From: Gambelia wislizenii
Lineage: Eukaryota > Chordata > Lepidosauria > Squamata > Crotaphytidae
Direction: 5' to 3'
DNA length: 64,000 nucleotides
NCBI GenBank assembly: GCA_030847615.1
Contig: JAUMIR010000003.1
Location: forward strand, 21,705,001 to 21,769,000
Each line of letters opens with the position of its first letter. Positions within the stretch are counted from its first letter, which is position 1. Shown here piece after piece: positions 24,696-37,044 of this stretch. The position numbers and the translations under genes were made by a program. Under the pieces are notes generated by a model that saw only the letters and a list, made by a program, of their open reading frames with translations, searched no databases and was not told where the DNA came from.

Positions 24696-25992
24696 CTTAC
24701 AAAGTTTCAGCATTACAGCTTCTTCATATGTTAATTACCACAATTTTAATTACCACAATAATCATACACTAAAACAATAAACAAAAATAAGCAACAGTTT
24801 AACTTTTGTTTCTTATTGTCAGGTTTTATTGGCTTTATTGGTTTATGTCACTGTTGTTTTTTTAATGTAAGTATATTTGGTCATTTATTTATTTTTCAGT
24901 ACAACAGTAGAATGGGTGGGCCCTAGACTAACCTAATAAGCCTATGTGTGGGTCATGGCACAACAGGGCAGCAAGCCACCATCCTGCTCCTTTCCAGCTT
25001 TCTGGCAAGCCAATTTCTGGCACATCCAGCCCTCCAGAGCCCCAAATACCTTTCATGGGCCTCTGGAGAACTCAGCCAATCAGAGGACAGCATCTGAGCT
25101 GGGACATCTCCAGCCAGATGCTGAGGCATGCAGGCTTTACTCATGTCAAATACTAATGAAAATAAAACAAAGCTAAACTGAAAATCTGAATGAAAACATT
25201 TAAATCAATAACGTGTTTAAAATGCCATTGAATATTACAGAAGATTGCTGTTTCATGCAGTACGGGATGAGTGGGTTAACTCATTTTTCCTTTAATCGTC
25301 TGGATTTGAAATAAAAACTTGTTTCCAAAACACAGGGGAGTGGTGAAACAAGTGCTTCAACACCCTGAAAGAAAGAGGGGGGGGGGAAACAAATCATTCC
25401 TCTTCTAGAAGATAACCCAACATGCCAGAAGATTTCACTTGGTGTTCTTAGATTAATTAGGTTTTGCTGCAAACAAATCTTGACTGGCAGGAGATTTGAA
25501 TCCTTGAAGAGGCATGCATCTCTTATAAAGAGAAGGGAAAACAACAAGAAACCCACAACAGTGCACTAAAGTGGCAGTTTGATTTACAATTAAAACTGGA
25601 GGATCATTTATGCAAAAATCAGAAGCATTATCATAGGAGTGATTTCCAAACTACTGAATGCTGTATTTTGTCCTGAAATTTGTATCTTGCCTTTCTGCCA
25701 ACAATGGCACTCCTGGGAGTTAACTACATAATGTAATCACAACAATATTTTTCCTCTGAATGACAGACAGTAAGGCAAAAGATAAAACAAGGCATGGAAG
25801 GGCACAATGAGATAGCCCACATTCTGTTTGCTTTGCATACCAAAGATCTGACATTCAATCTCTGACATCACCACCTGTAAAGGATCTTAAGCAGCATATC
25901 ATGGGAAAGTCTTTTGCCTAAGACCAAAAAAATAACTGTTGAAATAGAGTCTCCTGGGGCAAATGGAACAAATCATAAGGCTGTTGCATATC
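24696..25992. other. unassigned sequence
   Basis: No gene or transposon terminus recognised. A G run lies at 25376-25386. Confidence 0.4.
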
Positions 25993-25995
25993 ATA

Positions 25996-26862
25996 GGACT
26001 TTATCAGATGAGGGAAAAATACCCCAAAATGATGTGATTTTGATGGAACAGGTTATCAGTATCAGATGACGTTCTTCTGCTCCCATGGTGTAGGAGCCCT
26101 GGTGGTGCAGTGGTTAAATGCCAGTACTGCAAGTCACCACATTGCAAGTTTGATTCTAGAGGGCTCCAAGGTTCACTCAGCCTTCCAGCCATTTGAAGGT
26201 TGGTAAAATGAGTACCTGGCTTGTGGGGGCAATTAGCTAATACAAATTGGAAACTCCTTAATGCAGTGTAGATGTGTCAATTGCTATTGCTTAACAATTT
26301 GTAAGCTGCTCTGATAGCCTTTGTGGCTGAAGAGTGGGGTATAAATACCTGATTAAATTAAAAAAAATTAAAATGGCCAGAGTGTCAATTGGCCACTAAT
26401 AAGGTGCCACTTTTAATTGACAGCTTAAGCCATCAATAGATCAGCTGTGCCAGCTTTTTGCTGCCTTGCCAATGTGTGAAATCTTGGGGCATTTAAAGCA
26501 TGTCATTACAGTGTTAATGAGTGGACTGGGCACAACACTTCCAGGTGACATTGTGACATCCAGGTAAGTGATGAACTTTTTATGACACTCCCTGGATTAC
26601 TTGGAGGTTTTTTAGAATGTGTATGTGCTTAGTGTAACTTTTAATGTTTTATTTTTGAATTTCCCATGTGATGAACTCTTGAGAGAATCTGTGGGACTTC
26701 AAACAAGGAAGTGAACAGAGCTCCGTTCACTTCCTCTTTATTGCTGGGGAAGCCTTTTGTGGAGAGAGGAGGTAAGTGCGGGGGGGGGGGTCTTTTGCTG
26801 GCATAATTTTTTTCCCCTATGCTGGCAAAAGAACATTTTACAGGGCTCATCTGATAAAGTCC
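25996..26862. mobile_element. Harbinger-like MITE, 867 bp with a SINE inside
   Basis: The ends are the perfect 17 bp inverted pair GGACTTTATCAGATGAG / CTCATCTGATAAAGTCC, flanked by ATA (25993-25995 and 26863-26865). A SINE lies at 26093-26355. Without the SINE the element is about 600 bp. A truncated copy in the opposite orientation lies at 6729-7215. It has no coding capacity. Confidence 0.85.
26093..26355 (+). mobile_element. tRNA-type SINE with L2-like tail, full length
   Basis: It begins 'gagccctggtggtgcagtgg' (box A-like), with a box B-like 'gtttgattctag' near 26148. The body and tail match the other copies, and the 3' end 'gtggggtataaatacc' runs into an A-rich stretch. It sits inside the MITE, so it is younger. 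Confidence 0.8.
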
Positions 26863-28025
26863 ATAGAATCATAGAATTGGAAGAGGTCACAAGGGCCATC
26901 CAGTCTAACCCCCTGCCATGCAGGAATACACAATCAAATCATTCCCCATAGATGGTCATACAGCCTCTGTTTTAAAACATCCAAAGCAGAAGACTGCACC
27001 AAACTCTGAAGCAGTATATTCCACTGTTGAACAGTTCATACCATCCTTTTACAATGGATATAACCAAAAAACTCAGAGGCAATATATTCCACTGTTGAAC
27101 AGCTCATACCATCAGGAAGTTCTTCCCAATTGTTAGGGCTCTTTTCCTGTAGTTCAAATCCATTGCTGAAATATTTAAACATGACTATCATGTCACCTCT
27201 TAACTTTCTCTTTTGCAGGCTAAACATACCCAACTCCCTAAGCCACTCTTCATAGGGCATAGCTTCCAGACCCTTTTGGTTTCCCCCCTCCAGACATCTT
27301 TCAGCTCGTCCATATCCTTCTGCAATTTTGGTGCCCATAAATGGACACAGCATTCCAGGTTAGGTCTGACTAAAGCGTAACAGAGTGGTACTATTACTTC
27401 CCTCAGTATATACACTATATTCCAATTGATGCAGCCTAGAATTGCATTGGGTCTTTTAGCTACTGCATCACACAGTTGACTAATGTTCAGCTTGTGGTCC
27501 ACTCTGAGACCTCTTTTGCATGCACTACCATCAAGCCAGGTGTCACATATCCTATATCTGTGCATTTCATTTTTTCCTGCCTAAATGGAGTACCTGATAT
27601 TTCTCCCTGTTGAAATTCATTTGGTTAGTTTTGGCCCAGCTCTATAATCTGTTAAGGTCATTTTGAATTCTGTTCCTCTTTCTGTGGTATTAGCTACCAC
27701 CTCCTAATTTGGTGTCATATGAAAATTTGATAAGCATGCCATCTATTCCTTTATTCAAATCATTGATAAAGATGCCGAATGGCATTCGTCCCAGGACAGG
27801 ATCCTGTGGCACCCCACTAGTCACTTTTCTCCATGATGATGTTTAGCCCTTGGTGGGCACCATTCATGTTCAGCTGGTCAACCAATTACAAGTCCTTAAC
27901 AGTTGCATTGACTTGCCCAGATTTTACTAGCTTGTTTGCAAACTGGGCCAGCTAGTTTATTGAAGGCCCAGCTGAAATCAAGATTCACTACATCCACAGA
28001 ATTCCCATCATCTACTAAGCTTGCA

Positions 28026-28082
28026 AATATATATATAGAGAGAGAGAAAGAGAAAGAGAGAAAGAGAGAGAGAGAGAGAGAT
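28026..28082. repeat. (GA)n microsatellite inside CR1
   Basis: An impure GA tract replaces the A/T-rich segment that normally follows 'cagattaatct' in CR1. Confidence 0.9.
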
Positions 28083-28129
28083 CAGATTAATCTGGCATGA
28101 CTTCTTTTTTTGAGAAGGAAATCTATGCC

Positions 28130-28780
28130 TTGCAGTGTCATTGGTTCCCACACAGACCAAAAGGCATGGGTAACAGTCAATGGGCTTGACGAGTCTTGTC
28201 AGCCTCTCTGTTACATCACAGATTTTTGCCTCAGGGAGATAGCACACCTCTCTACACATCATGTGAGGCCCACAATCCACTGCTTCTGTTCCCCTCAGTA
28301 GGGAGTCCTCTACACATCTCCTCTGGGGATTGCTGGGGCCATTCCATATGCTGAATTTTCCAAGGTTACCTGCATGTTCTCCGAGGACTGACACTGTTGC
28401 TCTGGTTCCTGTCCTTTATCATCACTGATAAGGGAGAGAACTTTAAATTGATTCTGTTGCTCCAAACTCATAGAATGATCCCTCATCTTTCTACTTCTAT
28501 GTGTCACATTGCTCTAAATATCTACCTCCTGGGACCTCCTCCTCAGAGACATCTCCTGTGTGTTCCACTCTGTCCAAGAAAACCTCATGTTCCCTAATAT
28601 GTTGAAGAGCAGATAGACAGGCCTCAAGTTTCTGGACCTTCTCTTCCAACAGGGCAACCAGCTTGCACTTGCTGCAGGTGTAGCTATACTCATCCTCCAG
28701 CGAGAACACAAATATACCATAGCTGTTGCATGTCCCTCAACATCCATATTCACTAGTCATTAAGTAGGCACTGAAACAGA
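28130..28780 (-). pseudogene. CR1 ORF1 remnant with zinc-knuckle-like and esterase-like parts
   Basis: CR1 ORF1 encodes an RNA-binding protein that in many vertebrate CR1s carries a Cys-rich N-terminus and an SGNH-type esterase domain. Here the minus strand shows SYTCSKCKLVALLEEKVQKL near 28690-28630, a Cys-x2-Cys start of the N-terminal motif followed by a predicted coiled coil. After frame changes it shows LVCVGTNDTARH near 28150-28115, which contains the GxND block of SGNH hydrolases. It is cut off there by the deletion junction. It cannot be functional. Confidence 0.75.
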
Positions 28781-28790
28781 ATTCTGGACA

Positions 28791-29640
28791 GCCTCCTCAA
28801 AACTCCCCACTAAATGCCCATGCAAAATGTCTGTTGGCCTTGCCTTTTAGCTGAACTCCTGTTCAGTAGTTCTAGGGACTGGGGCACCAGCTGCATAGAG
28901 AGTTAGTGGTTGCTAGCTGTTCCCTCAACCAAGTCTCTGACTCACTTCCCCACAGCTGATGCCCCAGCCCACTGAGATTATGTGCTCAGGCAGAGAACTT
29001 GGGCCTACACATACTAGGTTCTGTTTCTTGATCATATTGAAGTGTGATGGTGCTTTCAGAACTAGCTTATGCACATAGCACTCCAGCTGAAGCATGTTGG
29101 GCATATAATGATTTAGCTGGTACATAACAGCAAAGAAGGCTGTTGTATTTTGAATACTTAGTTGATCTAAATGAGTGTTTTTGTTTACTCTGCCTGGCAA
29201 TGTTTTGCCCAAAGTCTCAAACAGAGGTCTTTCTCAGCCCTCATGATACTAGGGATTTAAAGCCAAAACTGGGGTCTTCAAGGGATGGATGAAAACTCCT
29301 GTTCAGTTTGTTATGTTCATTTTTTTTACCAAAATTTTCCAATTCCTTTATATTCAGTGTGGAAAGAAGTTAATATTTTTAAAAGATGAATTTGGAAGAA
29401 ACTAAAACTGAGATTCATCAATCCAGACATAGGCTCTGAGTACTTGATTTAAACATGGCAAACTTTAAGCCACTGCTGCTGAAATAAGATTGTCATCTCT
29501 TTTTTTCCCTGATGCACTCCACATCTTGAACATCTGCATGGCGGGTAAAAGATGGTCTTCTCCATATTGGGAATATGATATTTGTCAGGATAATGGGATA
29601 TGCAACCTGATAAATTTATACTGTAAAGAGTATGTATGAC
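28791..29640. other. unassigned; possibly CR1 5' flank at the start
   Basis: The first about 200 bp may be CR1 5' UTR continuing from ORF1, but no landmark proves it. Nothing else recognised. Confidence 0.3.
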
Positions 29641-30001
29641 ATGTAACAGCCTGCAGGGGCCAGTGGTGAGAGGGCTAAATGCAGTTGGGCAGAGTATTAA
29701 GATTAAACCTGGGAAGCTAGCATTGGAAAGAACTCTTATCTCTGTGAGAGAGAGAGTGAATCTATGTGGGAACCACTGTATCTGTATACTGTTAAAATAT
29801 GCTATGTAACTATAAGCAGTTCTGTCTGGACTTTGCAGTGACAGGACTGTACTGTACTGTATACTGTGATATGTAATCACTATGAGAGGATTCTCTAACT
29901 CACTGTAAACATCATCATATTATGCTGTAGTAAAGAGAAGTAGTTTAGACACACATTTGTGTCTGTGTGCTTTTTTGGCTGGAGAATGAAACTTTGCTAC
30001 A
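29641..30001 (+). mobile_element. possible solo LTR
   Basis: The segment begins TGTAACAGCC and ends TTTGCTACA (TG...CA with a short inverted TGTARC terminus). Its end resembles LTR U5 sequence ('tctgtgtgcttttttggctg'). No clear target duplication or AATAAA is visible, so this is tentative. Confidence 0.35.
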
Positions 30002-30058
30002 TTAACTTTTGCTGCCTGGACCTCTTGATATACTTTGGACATAACTTGTCCAAACAAA

Positions 30059-30287
30059 TTAGCTGGAATCCTGTTGGTGTCATAAACATATCTAAGTTCC
30101 ATTACATATATAGTTGTACTTTTTTTTATTATTGTGCAATGGCTGTATTCCATTCATGGTTGCTACAGTTATTCCTGACTAGAGTAGAGCCATCGAATCA
30201 ATTGGATTTGCCTACATGTTGACTCACCCATTGAACAATTGATTGAGTGGGACTATTTTAACTCAGACTAACCAACAGGATTCCAGC
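30059..30287. repeat. 19 bp perfect inverted repeat bounding a 229 bp unit
   Basis: TAGCTGGAATCCTGTTGGT at 30059-30077 is exactly inverted as ACCAACAGGATTCCAGCTA at 30269-30287. A third copy of most of it ('accaacaggattccagcc') lies at 45212-45229. The identity is unknown. Confidence 0.7.
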
Positions 30288-30301
30288 TAGGCATTTGCAC
30301 A

Positions 30302-30835
30302 TTCTTGGATGGTGTATAACTGTTCATCAATGTCTTCAGTGTACCACTTTATTCATTGGGTTTGCAGACGCAGCCACTGTAGGCTACTGATTGCACGACA
30401 GAACAAAAAGGAGGCTCACAGCAAGATAAGCAATCAGTTATATAATGTCAGTATTCAGAAGAAAGATGGTGAAGCACAATCACTCTGTAATTAGATGAGT
30501 ATAGACTTACACTACACAAGCACAATGTAGGATCGCCGCCTTTGTATTTCTAGATTATACTGTTATATGTTAGCAGACAAATCTGATTAGAAAGATTATG
30601 AAGATGGAATGGGTGGTGAATAAAATGTTGGGTACACTTGCATATAGATTGTGATTGGTGGAGAGAGTGGGAGGTGCTGCAAAATGATATGATGGGAGTA
30701 AGGATGATGAGAGCCAGATGGGATTGAGCAGAGATTGTTAGACAGAGATAGTGTCAATAGTGAAACTGTATGAAGGGGGATTCTGTGCAGAATTAAAATG
30801 AGTTAGTTTGCAGTTATTTAAAATAAAACAAAAGA
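30302..30835. other. unassigned sequence
   Basis: Nothing recognised. Confidence 0.4.
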
Positions 30836-31062
30836 TCCCTGTTGTTGTGTGCCTTCATGTCATTTCTGACATGGTGATCCTAAAATGACCTTCTCACATG
30901 GTTTTCTTGGACAGATTTCTCCAGTGGGAATTGGTCATTGCCCTCCTCTGAGATTGAGAGAGTGTGATTTAGCCCAAGATCACCCCAATGGGTTTCCATG
31001 CCTAAGCAGGGATTCAAACCCTCATCTCTCAAAGTCGTAGTCCAACAATCAGATTACTACAC
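30836..31062 (-). mobile_element. MIR-like tRNA SINE
   Basis: On the minus strand it runs from a tRNA-like head ('tgtggtgtagtaatctgatt') through box B-like 'gtttgaatccc' and 'gatcttgggctaaatcacac' to 'gacatgaaggcacacaacaa'. Same family as 37711-37857, 40255-40425 and the fragment at 16628. Confidence 0.75.
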
Positions 31063-31066
31063 CACA

Positions 31067-31165
31067 TATTTATTTATTTATTTATTTATACCCCACTCTT
31101 CAGCCACAAGGCTATCAGAGCGGCTTACAAATTGTTTTAAGAAATAGCTATTTACTCCCAAAAGA
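31067..31165 (-). mobile_element. SINE/L2 tail fragment
   Basis: An (AAAT)n end (31067-31090) plus 'cactcttcagccacaaggct' and 'gagcggcttacaaattg' is the inverted 3' tail of the L2-tailed SINE. Confidence 0.75.
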
Positions 31166-33845
31166 TCACAGCATATTAACATTATATTTCCCAAACTTAT
31201 ATCATTTGTTCAACATAACCAAACCTCCCACCTGATAGGGATGTACAAACACTGACAAATTTTCTCAACCTTGATGAGAAAGGCTGTCTCAAAATATTGA
31301 GTTCCATACCACGAGATTCTCGTATTTGGGGACATTTGGGGGGGGGGATCTGTTTCTGTAAAAAGCATTGTTTCTGGGCTTGCTTTTCTTTTCGTTTTCT
31401 CTCCTTCCCTCCTTCCCTCCCTTTTTCCCTCCCAAACAGTACCAAAATGATAGTATCAACAAAGTCATCAAAATGTGCAAAGAAAGCTCTCATAATCTTG
31501 ACTAGGGAAGAGAAAACTTTTCAAATTCTTTTTTCTTGGATGTGAGAAGTGAAGATTTACATCCATACCACTTGGTCTTTAGCAAAGATAAAAGAACAGC
31601 AGTTATAAAAGTGGTGGTGGATGAACTCTGGGTTTTTGTCTGAACTTTAAAGGAGCCATCCAATGTGTGAACCTATGCTGGAGATAGGGTGTATCACTTT
31701 GGAGAGCTCCTTTAATTTTCATCACACATTCACCACACCATTGAAAATGAAGTCACCAGTTGCCAGTGCCAGGGTACGGTGAATGGTGGGCAATGGTAAA
31801 AGCCATTTGTTCTGTCTTTTGTTAACAATAAGTACTTTATGCTAGCACAACTGGATGGAAGGCATGGAATACATACAACTCTGCCATGTTGTTACCCATC
31901 ACCAGCCTGCTTGAACATAAGGCATGGAAGTCAAGGTAAGGGATGGAAGGCAAGGGATGGAACACACACAACCCTGCCAGATTATTACCTATTATCAGCC
32001 TCCATGCTAGAAGGCCGATGGTTTCAGCCAAGTTTCTGTCTTTTAGCAGGAGAAAGTAATAAATGAAATCCATATCCTCCTCAAATATGGGACAGCTTTT
32101 CATCAGGGTTTTCACATAATTGCCAGATATATGATGCTGCCTACTAAAAGTAAAGTATAGCCTCTATGAAGTAGACAAATAACAAAAGCAAGGCCAAAAG
32201 CACTATGGCAAAGGAGTTAGTTCCAACTGCCTCCAGGCTCTTCCTGGAGTTCCTTATTTGCTGGGGGGGGGGGTTCCCAAGAAAATAAAAAAATGCAATG
32301 GACCTTTTTTTCTTCAAAATGCTACTTATTATTTTCTGTTGTTGGGATGGGCAGAGGGAGAATCTCTGCAATGCTCAGAAGTGTGCATGTGTGTTGGTGT
32401 TTAACCAATAGCAAAAACCATTTGTTTTCCTTTGTACAGTTCACAAAAATATGCCATGGTTTCCCCCTCAGTTGGTAAATGGAAGAGCTCTTTAGAAGTC
32501 TTATCAGCTGCACTGAATATAGCTTACAAAGAAATAAGCAGGATGAATTAGCATGGTTGGCCTAGCCATGCGTACAATCTTCACGTGGACTCAAGATAAC
32601 TCTTCTCTCTTCGTTCAGTGCCTTACTCTGATAGGAAGAAAAAAATATATGAAACTTTTGTATGTGGTTCTTGTGGTGAAGACTTTACAACACACCTGCT
32701 ATATACTGTAAAAAGAAAACAAGATTGAATTGTTTGACTGTTCTGTAGAAGAGGAATGTCACAGGTGGCCAAGGGATGAAATTAGGCCACAGGTACCATT
32801 TCAGAGACTGAACCATAGAATAACAGCTCCAGAGTTGTGTTGACATAGAACAACTCTCCAAAGGAGGAATTTTGTGACAGAAGAGCACAAAAGGTCGCTT
32901 ACTGCCCAACGGCAGTTAAATCCTTCCCTGAGTTGGTTTTATCCATGATAGTGCCTCAATGCCACTTTATAAAATGTGCAGGGAATCAGAGATAAGGTAA
33001 CCTCAGCAGGAATATACTGTGGGAGGCAAGCCAGAGGTTTTCAAAGCATCTTGGGTGAATTGTGTGCTCAGACAAAGTTACAAATTAATCCCCAGAAAGC
33101 CAAGAAAAACAAAGATCACAACTGCAACTTTTGTAGCAGTCAGGAGAAGGGCAAGGCATCAGAAACAAAAGGTTCAGGGTTGTCCTGCTCTGACCCTTCA
33201 ACTTACAAAGCATGCCAGAGACTGGAAAAGAGTAGAACAGGAGACTTTTGGGATAATGTGTTCATTGCATGTTGGTGGCTGGGTAGCTTCAATGGCTAGC
33301 TAATATAAAGAGGCACGCAGAACTCATTCCACCTTAAACATTATAGAGATAACCATTTTGAATAATTAAATCACAAAATGAAGAAAAGATATCTTGCAAA
33401 TGATGGTTTTGTCCTGTAAGTAATAACAGCTAACCAATTAGTCTCTCTCACTGTTATAAAGTGCTGGTAGGAATGCTGATTTTACTTTTGTCATTTGCAT
33501 ATCTTGCATTACAAGAGTATCAATAAGTAAATACTGTTTGATACACATAGTAGCTCAACTGTAAACTAAAATAATGCACCCAAATTAGATAAGGAAATCT
33601 TACCTAACTAGCTCCATTCCCCCTCCCCATTTATTTCATTCCTAAACATGAATGAAAAATATCTAAAGTTTTTTTTTCCCCTCCCTTACTGGATGACATT
33701 ACAAGAGCCCTTTTTTAGTTATCCCCCCCCCATTTCAGGACTTTTTGTGAAAATGTCATGACCTTTTTTTTTTTTAAATACTTTTCCAGTAGAACACAAC
33801 ATTTTTTGTATAAAAAGTCATTTTGTACAGAATAAGCTCTTCACT
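31166..33845. other. long unassigned stretch
   Basis: No gene or bounded transposon seen. There are G runs at 31337-31348 and 32264-32273, a CCTT-rich tract near 31402-31435, and related short segments at 31855-31930 and 31940-32000 that look like a diverged local duplication. Confidence 0.35.
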
Positions 33846-34345
33846 GGTATATTCTGGCCACAGATCTGGCCTGTTCCTCCCCCGTTACCTGAAAGAAATG
33901 GGATGGAGTCCAGACCATCATGCTGGTCTGTCTCTGCAGCTACAGCCACTGCCATGCATGTCACTCTCTCTCTGAAGCTAGAAAGCCCGCCTGCAGCACG
34001 TGATCAAGACCTCCTACATGTGACCAGCCTTGGTCTTATGTGGTGGGTCTCCTTCCTGGCTTCAGGAAGAGTGATGTGGACGGCAGCTTCAGTGATGGCC
34101 CAGCATGCTGGTATGGGGTCCAGTGGGCACGCAGGGCCTTATCCATTTTTTTCTTGGATGAGATGGTTTTTCCTGGGTATTTTGCTACAATGTTTTATCA
34201 GGCTTTATCCCATGTTTCCCCATTTTAGCCCCATCTTTGCCCTGGGGTCATGAGAACTGCCCAGGGGCAAAAGCCCTGCGTTGCTTAGACTTCAGGACTC
34301 TAAGAAGGGGAGAAGATGGGGTAAACAGGCCATCTAGATGAGGCC
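33846..34345. mobile_element. GC-richer MITE, uninterrupted copy
   Basis: It starts near 'ggtatattctgg' with 'agatctggcctgtt', and its minus-strand right end has 'agatggcctgtttaccc', giving inverted termini. The body matches 59952-60416 and the two halves of 16707-18027. Confidence 0.6.
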
Positions 34346-34685
34346 TAACTTAGCTTACCAATTTGTTGTGAAGATCAAGTGAGGGCAAGAAAGTCACAAT
34401 GATCTCCTGAAGCTGACTGGTTGTAAGGTGGGATATAAATGTGTCTCTCTGTGTGTGGGCTTTTTTTAAAAAAAATGATGAACTACCAGCTGTCTTACTC
34501 CAGAATCCTATTCTGTTACTGTAGACCCAAGTTTAGGAATAGGAAACTATTCATAGTATGTTTCATGAGAGAGTTGCTGGTACATATACCTACCTATCAT
34601 AGATTCCAAGGTGTTCATTTGCTTACATATCTCTTCCAATCAACACGACTTACTTTGGGAAAATCAGTTTGAAACTGTGATGAAA
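34346..34685. other. unassigned sequence
   Basis: Nothing recognised beyond a TG-rich tract at 34439-34460. Confidence 0.4.
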
Positions 34686-34698
34686 CATTCTTGTCAGA

Positions 34699-34915
34699 AT
34701 CCAAAGAAATAACCATGTTACGGCTATGGATCAGTATGCAAAGTGATATTGTAGCTCCTTTGAGATTAGCTGAGAGAAAGAAGTTGGTAGCATAAGCTTT
34801 TGTAGACTTAAGTGTACGTCATCAGATGCAACTGAAGCAGACTTAAGTCTACGAAAGCTTATGCTATTAACTTCTTTCTCTCAGTTAGTCCCAAAGGTGC
34901 TAAAGGGTCCCTTTG
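34699..34915. mobile_element. Penelope-type insertion with 13 bp target duplication
   Basis: The 217 bp unit is flanked by CATTCTTGTCAGA at 34686-34698 and 34916-34928. It consists of two inverted arms; each contains 'gcataagctttNgtagactt' with 'catcagatgcaact' between them. The left arm on the minus strand has CTGATGA and the right arm on the plus strand has ACGAAAGCTTATGC, hammerhead-like elements, both arms being degenerate. Confidence 0.7.
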
Positions 34916-34928
34916 CATTCTTGTCAGA

Positions 34929-37040
34929 GTTCATTTTTTCTGGTCCAGAGGTACATATTTTTCATTCAAAGCTTTTGAAAAGCATGTTATGGGAAAACTA
35001 CGCATCAGGTTGAACCAACGGCAGGTTTTCCCCAAAGCAAAAGCAGAAGAGTTTTTAAAAGATTTTTTTTCTTAAAAGAGTAAACAGAGAGGAAATGGTT
35101 ATATCCCTCCATGCCTGTCAATAAGTATCACCCCATGTTTGTGCTGATATTTATATTTAGCTTCCCTTGCCACACAGAAGTTAAATGGAAAAGCACATTT
35201 TATGTCCTATATAGTATCTTTATAAAATATATTCATTATAGAGTGCATGACAGGGTAGAGGGCAGTGTGCAGAGAATATCTAATGACAGTTTTTTGTATA
35301 GTACCTAATATACAGCTGACTTTGAATAAAGACTGAGTAGTAGCATTAAATTAATGCAACGTGTAGAAGGTGGGAAGAAAAACTTGTAGCAATGTGTAAT
35401 GTTGATACTATGCCTGTGTATATGAAGGAGGTATTTTAGTCACATCGTATGTGTGCATTGCTTATTCTCCAGTTTTGATATCTACCTTGCAATTAGCACA
35501 TAAGACATGCATGGCAAAATACCCTGAGGAACTTATGCACCACATCACTGATCAGTGACCTTACAGTGGCTTTTTCTTTTCAGGAGTTTTCCTTCGCTGT
35601 TCTTGGTTTCATTTGGCCACTACAGATTTAAATTTTGCCTGATTTCATTCTTACACATGAAAAGAAAATATGTCAAAGATTTTCTCCATAACATGGAAGA
35701 TTACAACAGCGTTTGAACGTTTTTAATGATTTCAGGACTTTGAGAAAAATTATGTGAACAAGGTAGGGTTTTTTGCACATATGTTTTTGCATGATTTTGT
35801 ACAAAAACATTGACCAGGTTCCTGTTGATGATATATGCAGACATATTTGCACATTATGTCCTTTTTTTGGTTACCGCAGATGCCTATGCTACTCGCCTCC
35901 TCACTAGCTAGGTATACCCCCACCATTAGTGGCTGAAGACAGATCTATATGGCCAGGAAGATTACATCATCTTTGTGCATCTAGCTGCAGGAATGCATTG
36001 AATGCGGCAGGGGGAAATCTAGTCTGCAAGGTGATAGATGTCACATATGGAAAGAGCAAGAGGGATCATAATGTGCCACTTCATGCAGGAGCCCAGCCTT
36101 CATATTTTGCATAAAACACAATGTTTTTACCAAAATCAGCAACAAAAACTCCCCACTGGTATTTTTGGTTCTTGTACAAGGAAGAAAAATCTCATGGTGG
36201 TCCATTCTTTCCTCATCTGGGGGAGCAGGGTATCTCAACATGTCAAAATGGCCTTCTTCATTGAGGGCAAGTTAATTTATGAACATTACTGACATCTCTT
36301 TGCCCATATTGTCATTAGTCTGAAATGATGGTATGCAGCCAAATGGCTGTTTTTTTCAATGGGCATCTGGGTTTGCATCATATCAGATATAATCAATAAT
36401 GCAAGTCACCCCTAACAATTGAATAAAAGAAATGATGCCAAGGAAAGTGAGAGATGAGAAACAACAGCAAAATGGCATTGAAATGAAGATCATTGTGAAT
36501 ATGCTTGTCAGTGACTGTCAACCATTGTCGACAATGGCAGCGGGTGGGGGGGAGAGGAGGTCTTTTGTGATTTGCATGAAGCCCATATGAAACAAGCCAA
36601 GCCATATTGTCTCTTCCCTTATTTCCACTGCCTTTGTCAATGTTTTCATCTGTGAAAAGCTAAGAGGGTATAAATGGAAGAGGTACCAATTTCAACATGG
36701 TCCTACTGCAGAAAACAAGTCGAGACAAAATTCAAAGAGAGACGGATGGCATAAAGATGGTTCTGAAGTCATTCAACCACAGAATGAGCTGTTAATAACT
36801 ATAAATACAGAGAGCAATAAACCATTTGTGAGAGCAGTAACCTCTGAATCAAGTGAAAGTCACATCAAAAGAAATCTTTACACAATTATAGTCTGTGGAA
36901 AAGAAAAAAACAAACACATTTTTTGTTCCTCTAATGAGGAACAAAGTTTGAACTAGCTACAGAGTAGCATTGTTTTCAACGTCAGATTATGGGAAGTATA
37001 TTAAACAAAATGTCATTAGCTCCAACAGCACACAAGATCT
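34929..37040. other. long unassigned stretch
   Basis: No gene or transposon boundary recognised. 35380-35530 is low-repeat. Confidence 0.35.
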
Positions 37041-37044
37041 ACAA

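Larger units (their letters stand above)
26863..28790 (-). mobile_element. CR1 LINE with ORF1 joined to RT by internal deletion
   Basis: On the minus strand it begins with ORF1 coding sequence (28780-28130), then passes directly into the RT region (about 28125-27830) and on to the 3' end at 26863 ('atagaatcatag'). The whole endonuclease and early RT are missing. The 3' portion also has small deletions and a local tandem duplication near 27020-27110. Confidence 0.88.

Noticed and set aside
26093..26170. tRNA gene
   Set aside because: Box A and box B are present but the body and tail are those of a repeated SINE and the cloverleaf is not kept.
33903..34253. 116-residue open frame as a host gene
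   Set aside because: It lies in a MITE with two other copies in the window that do not keep the frame.
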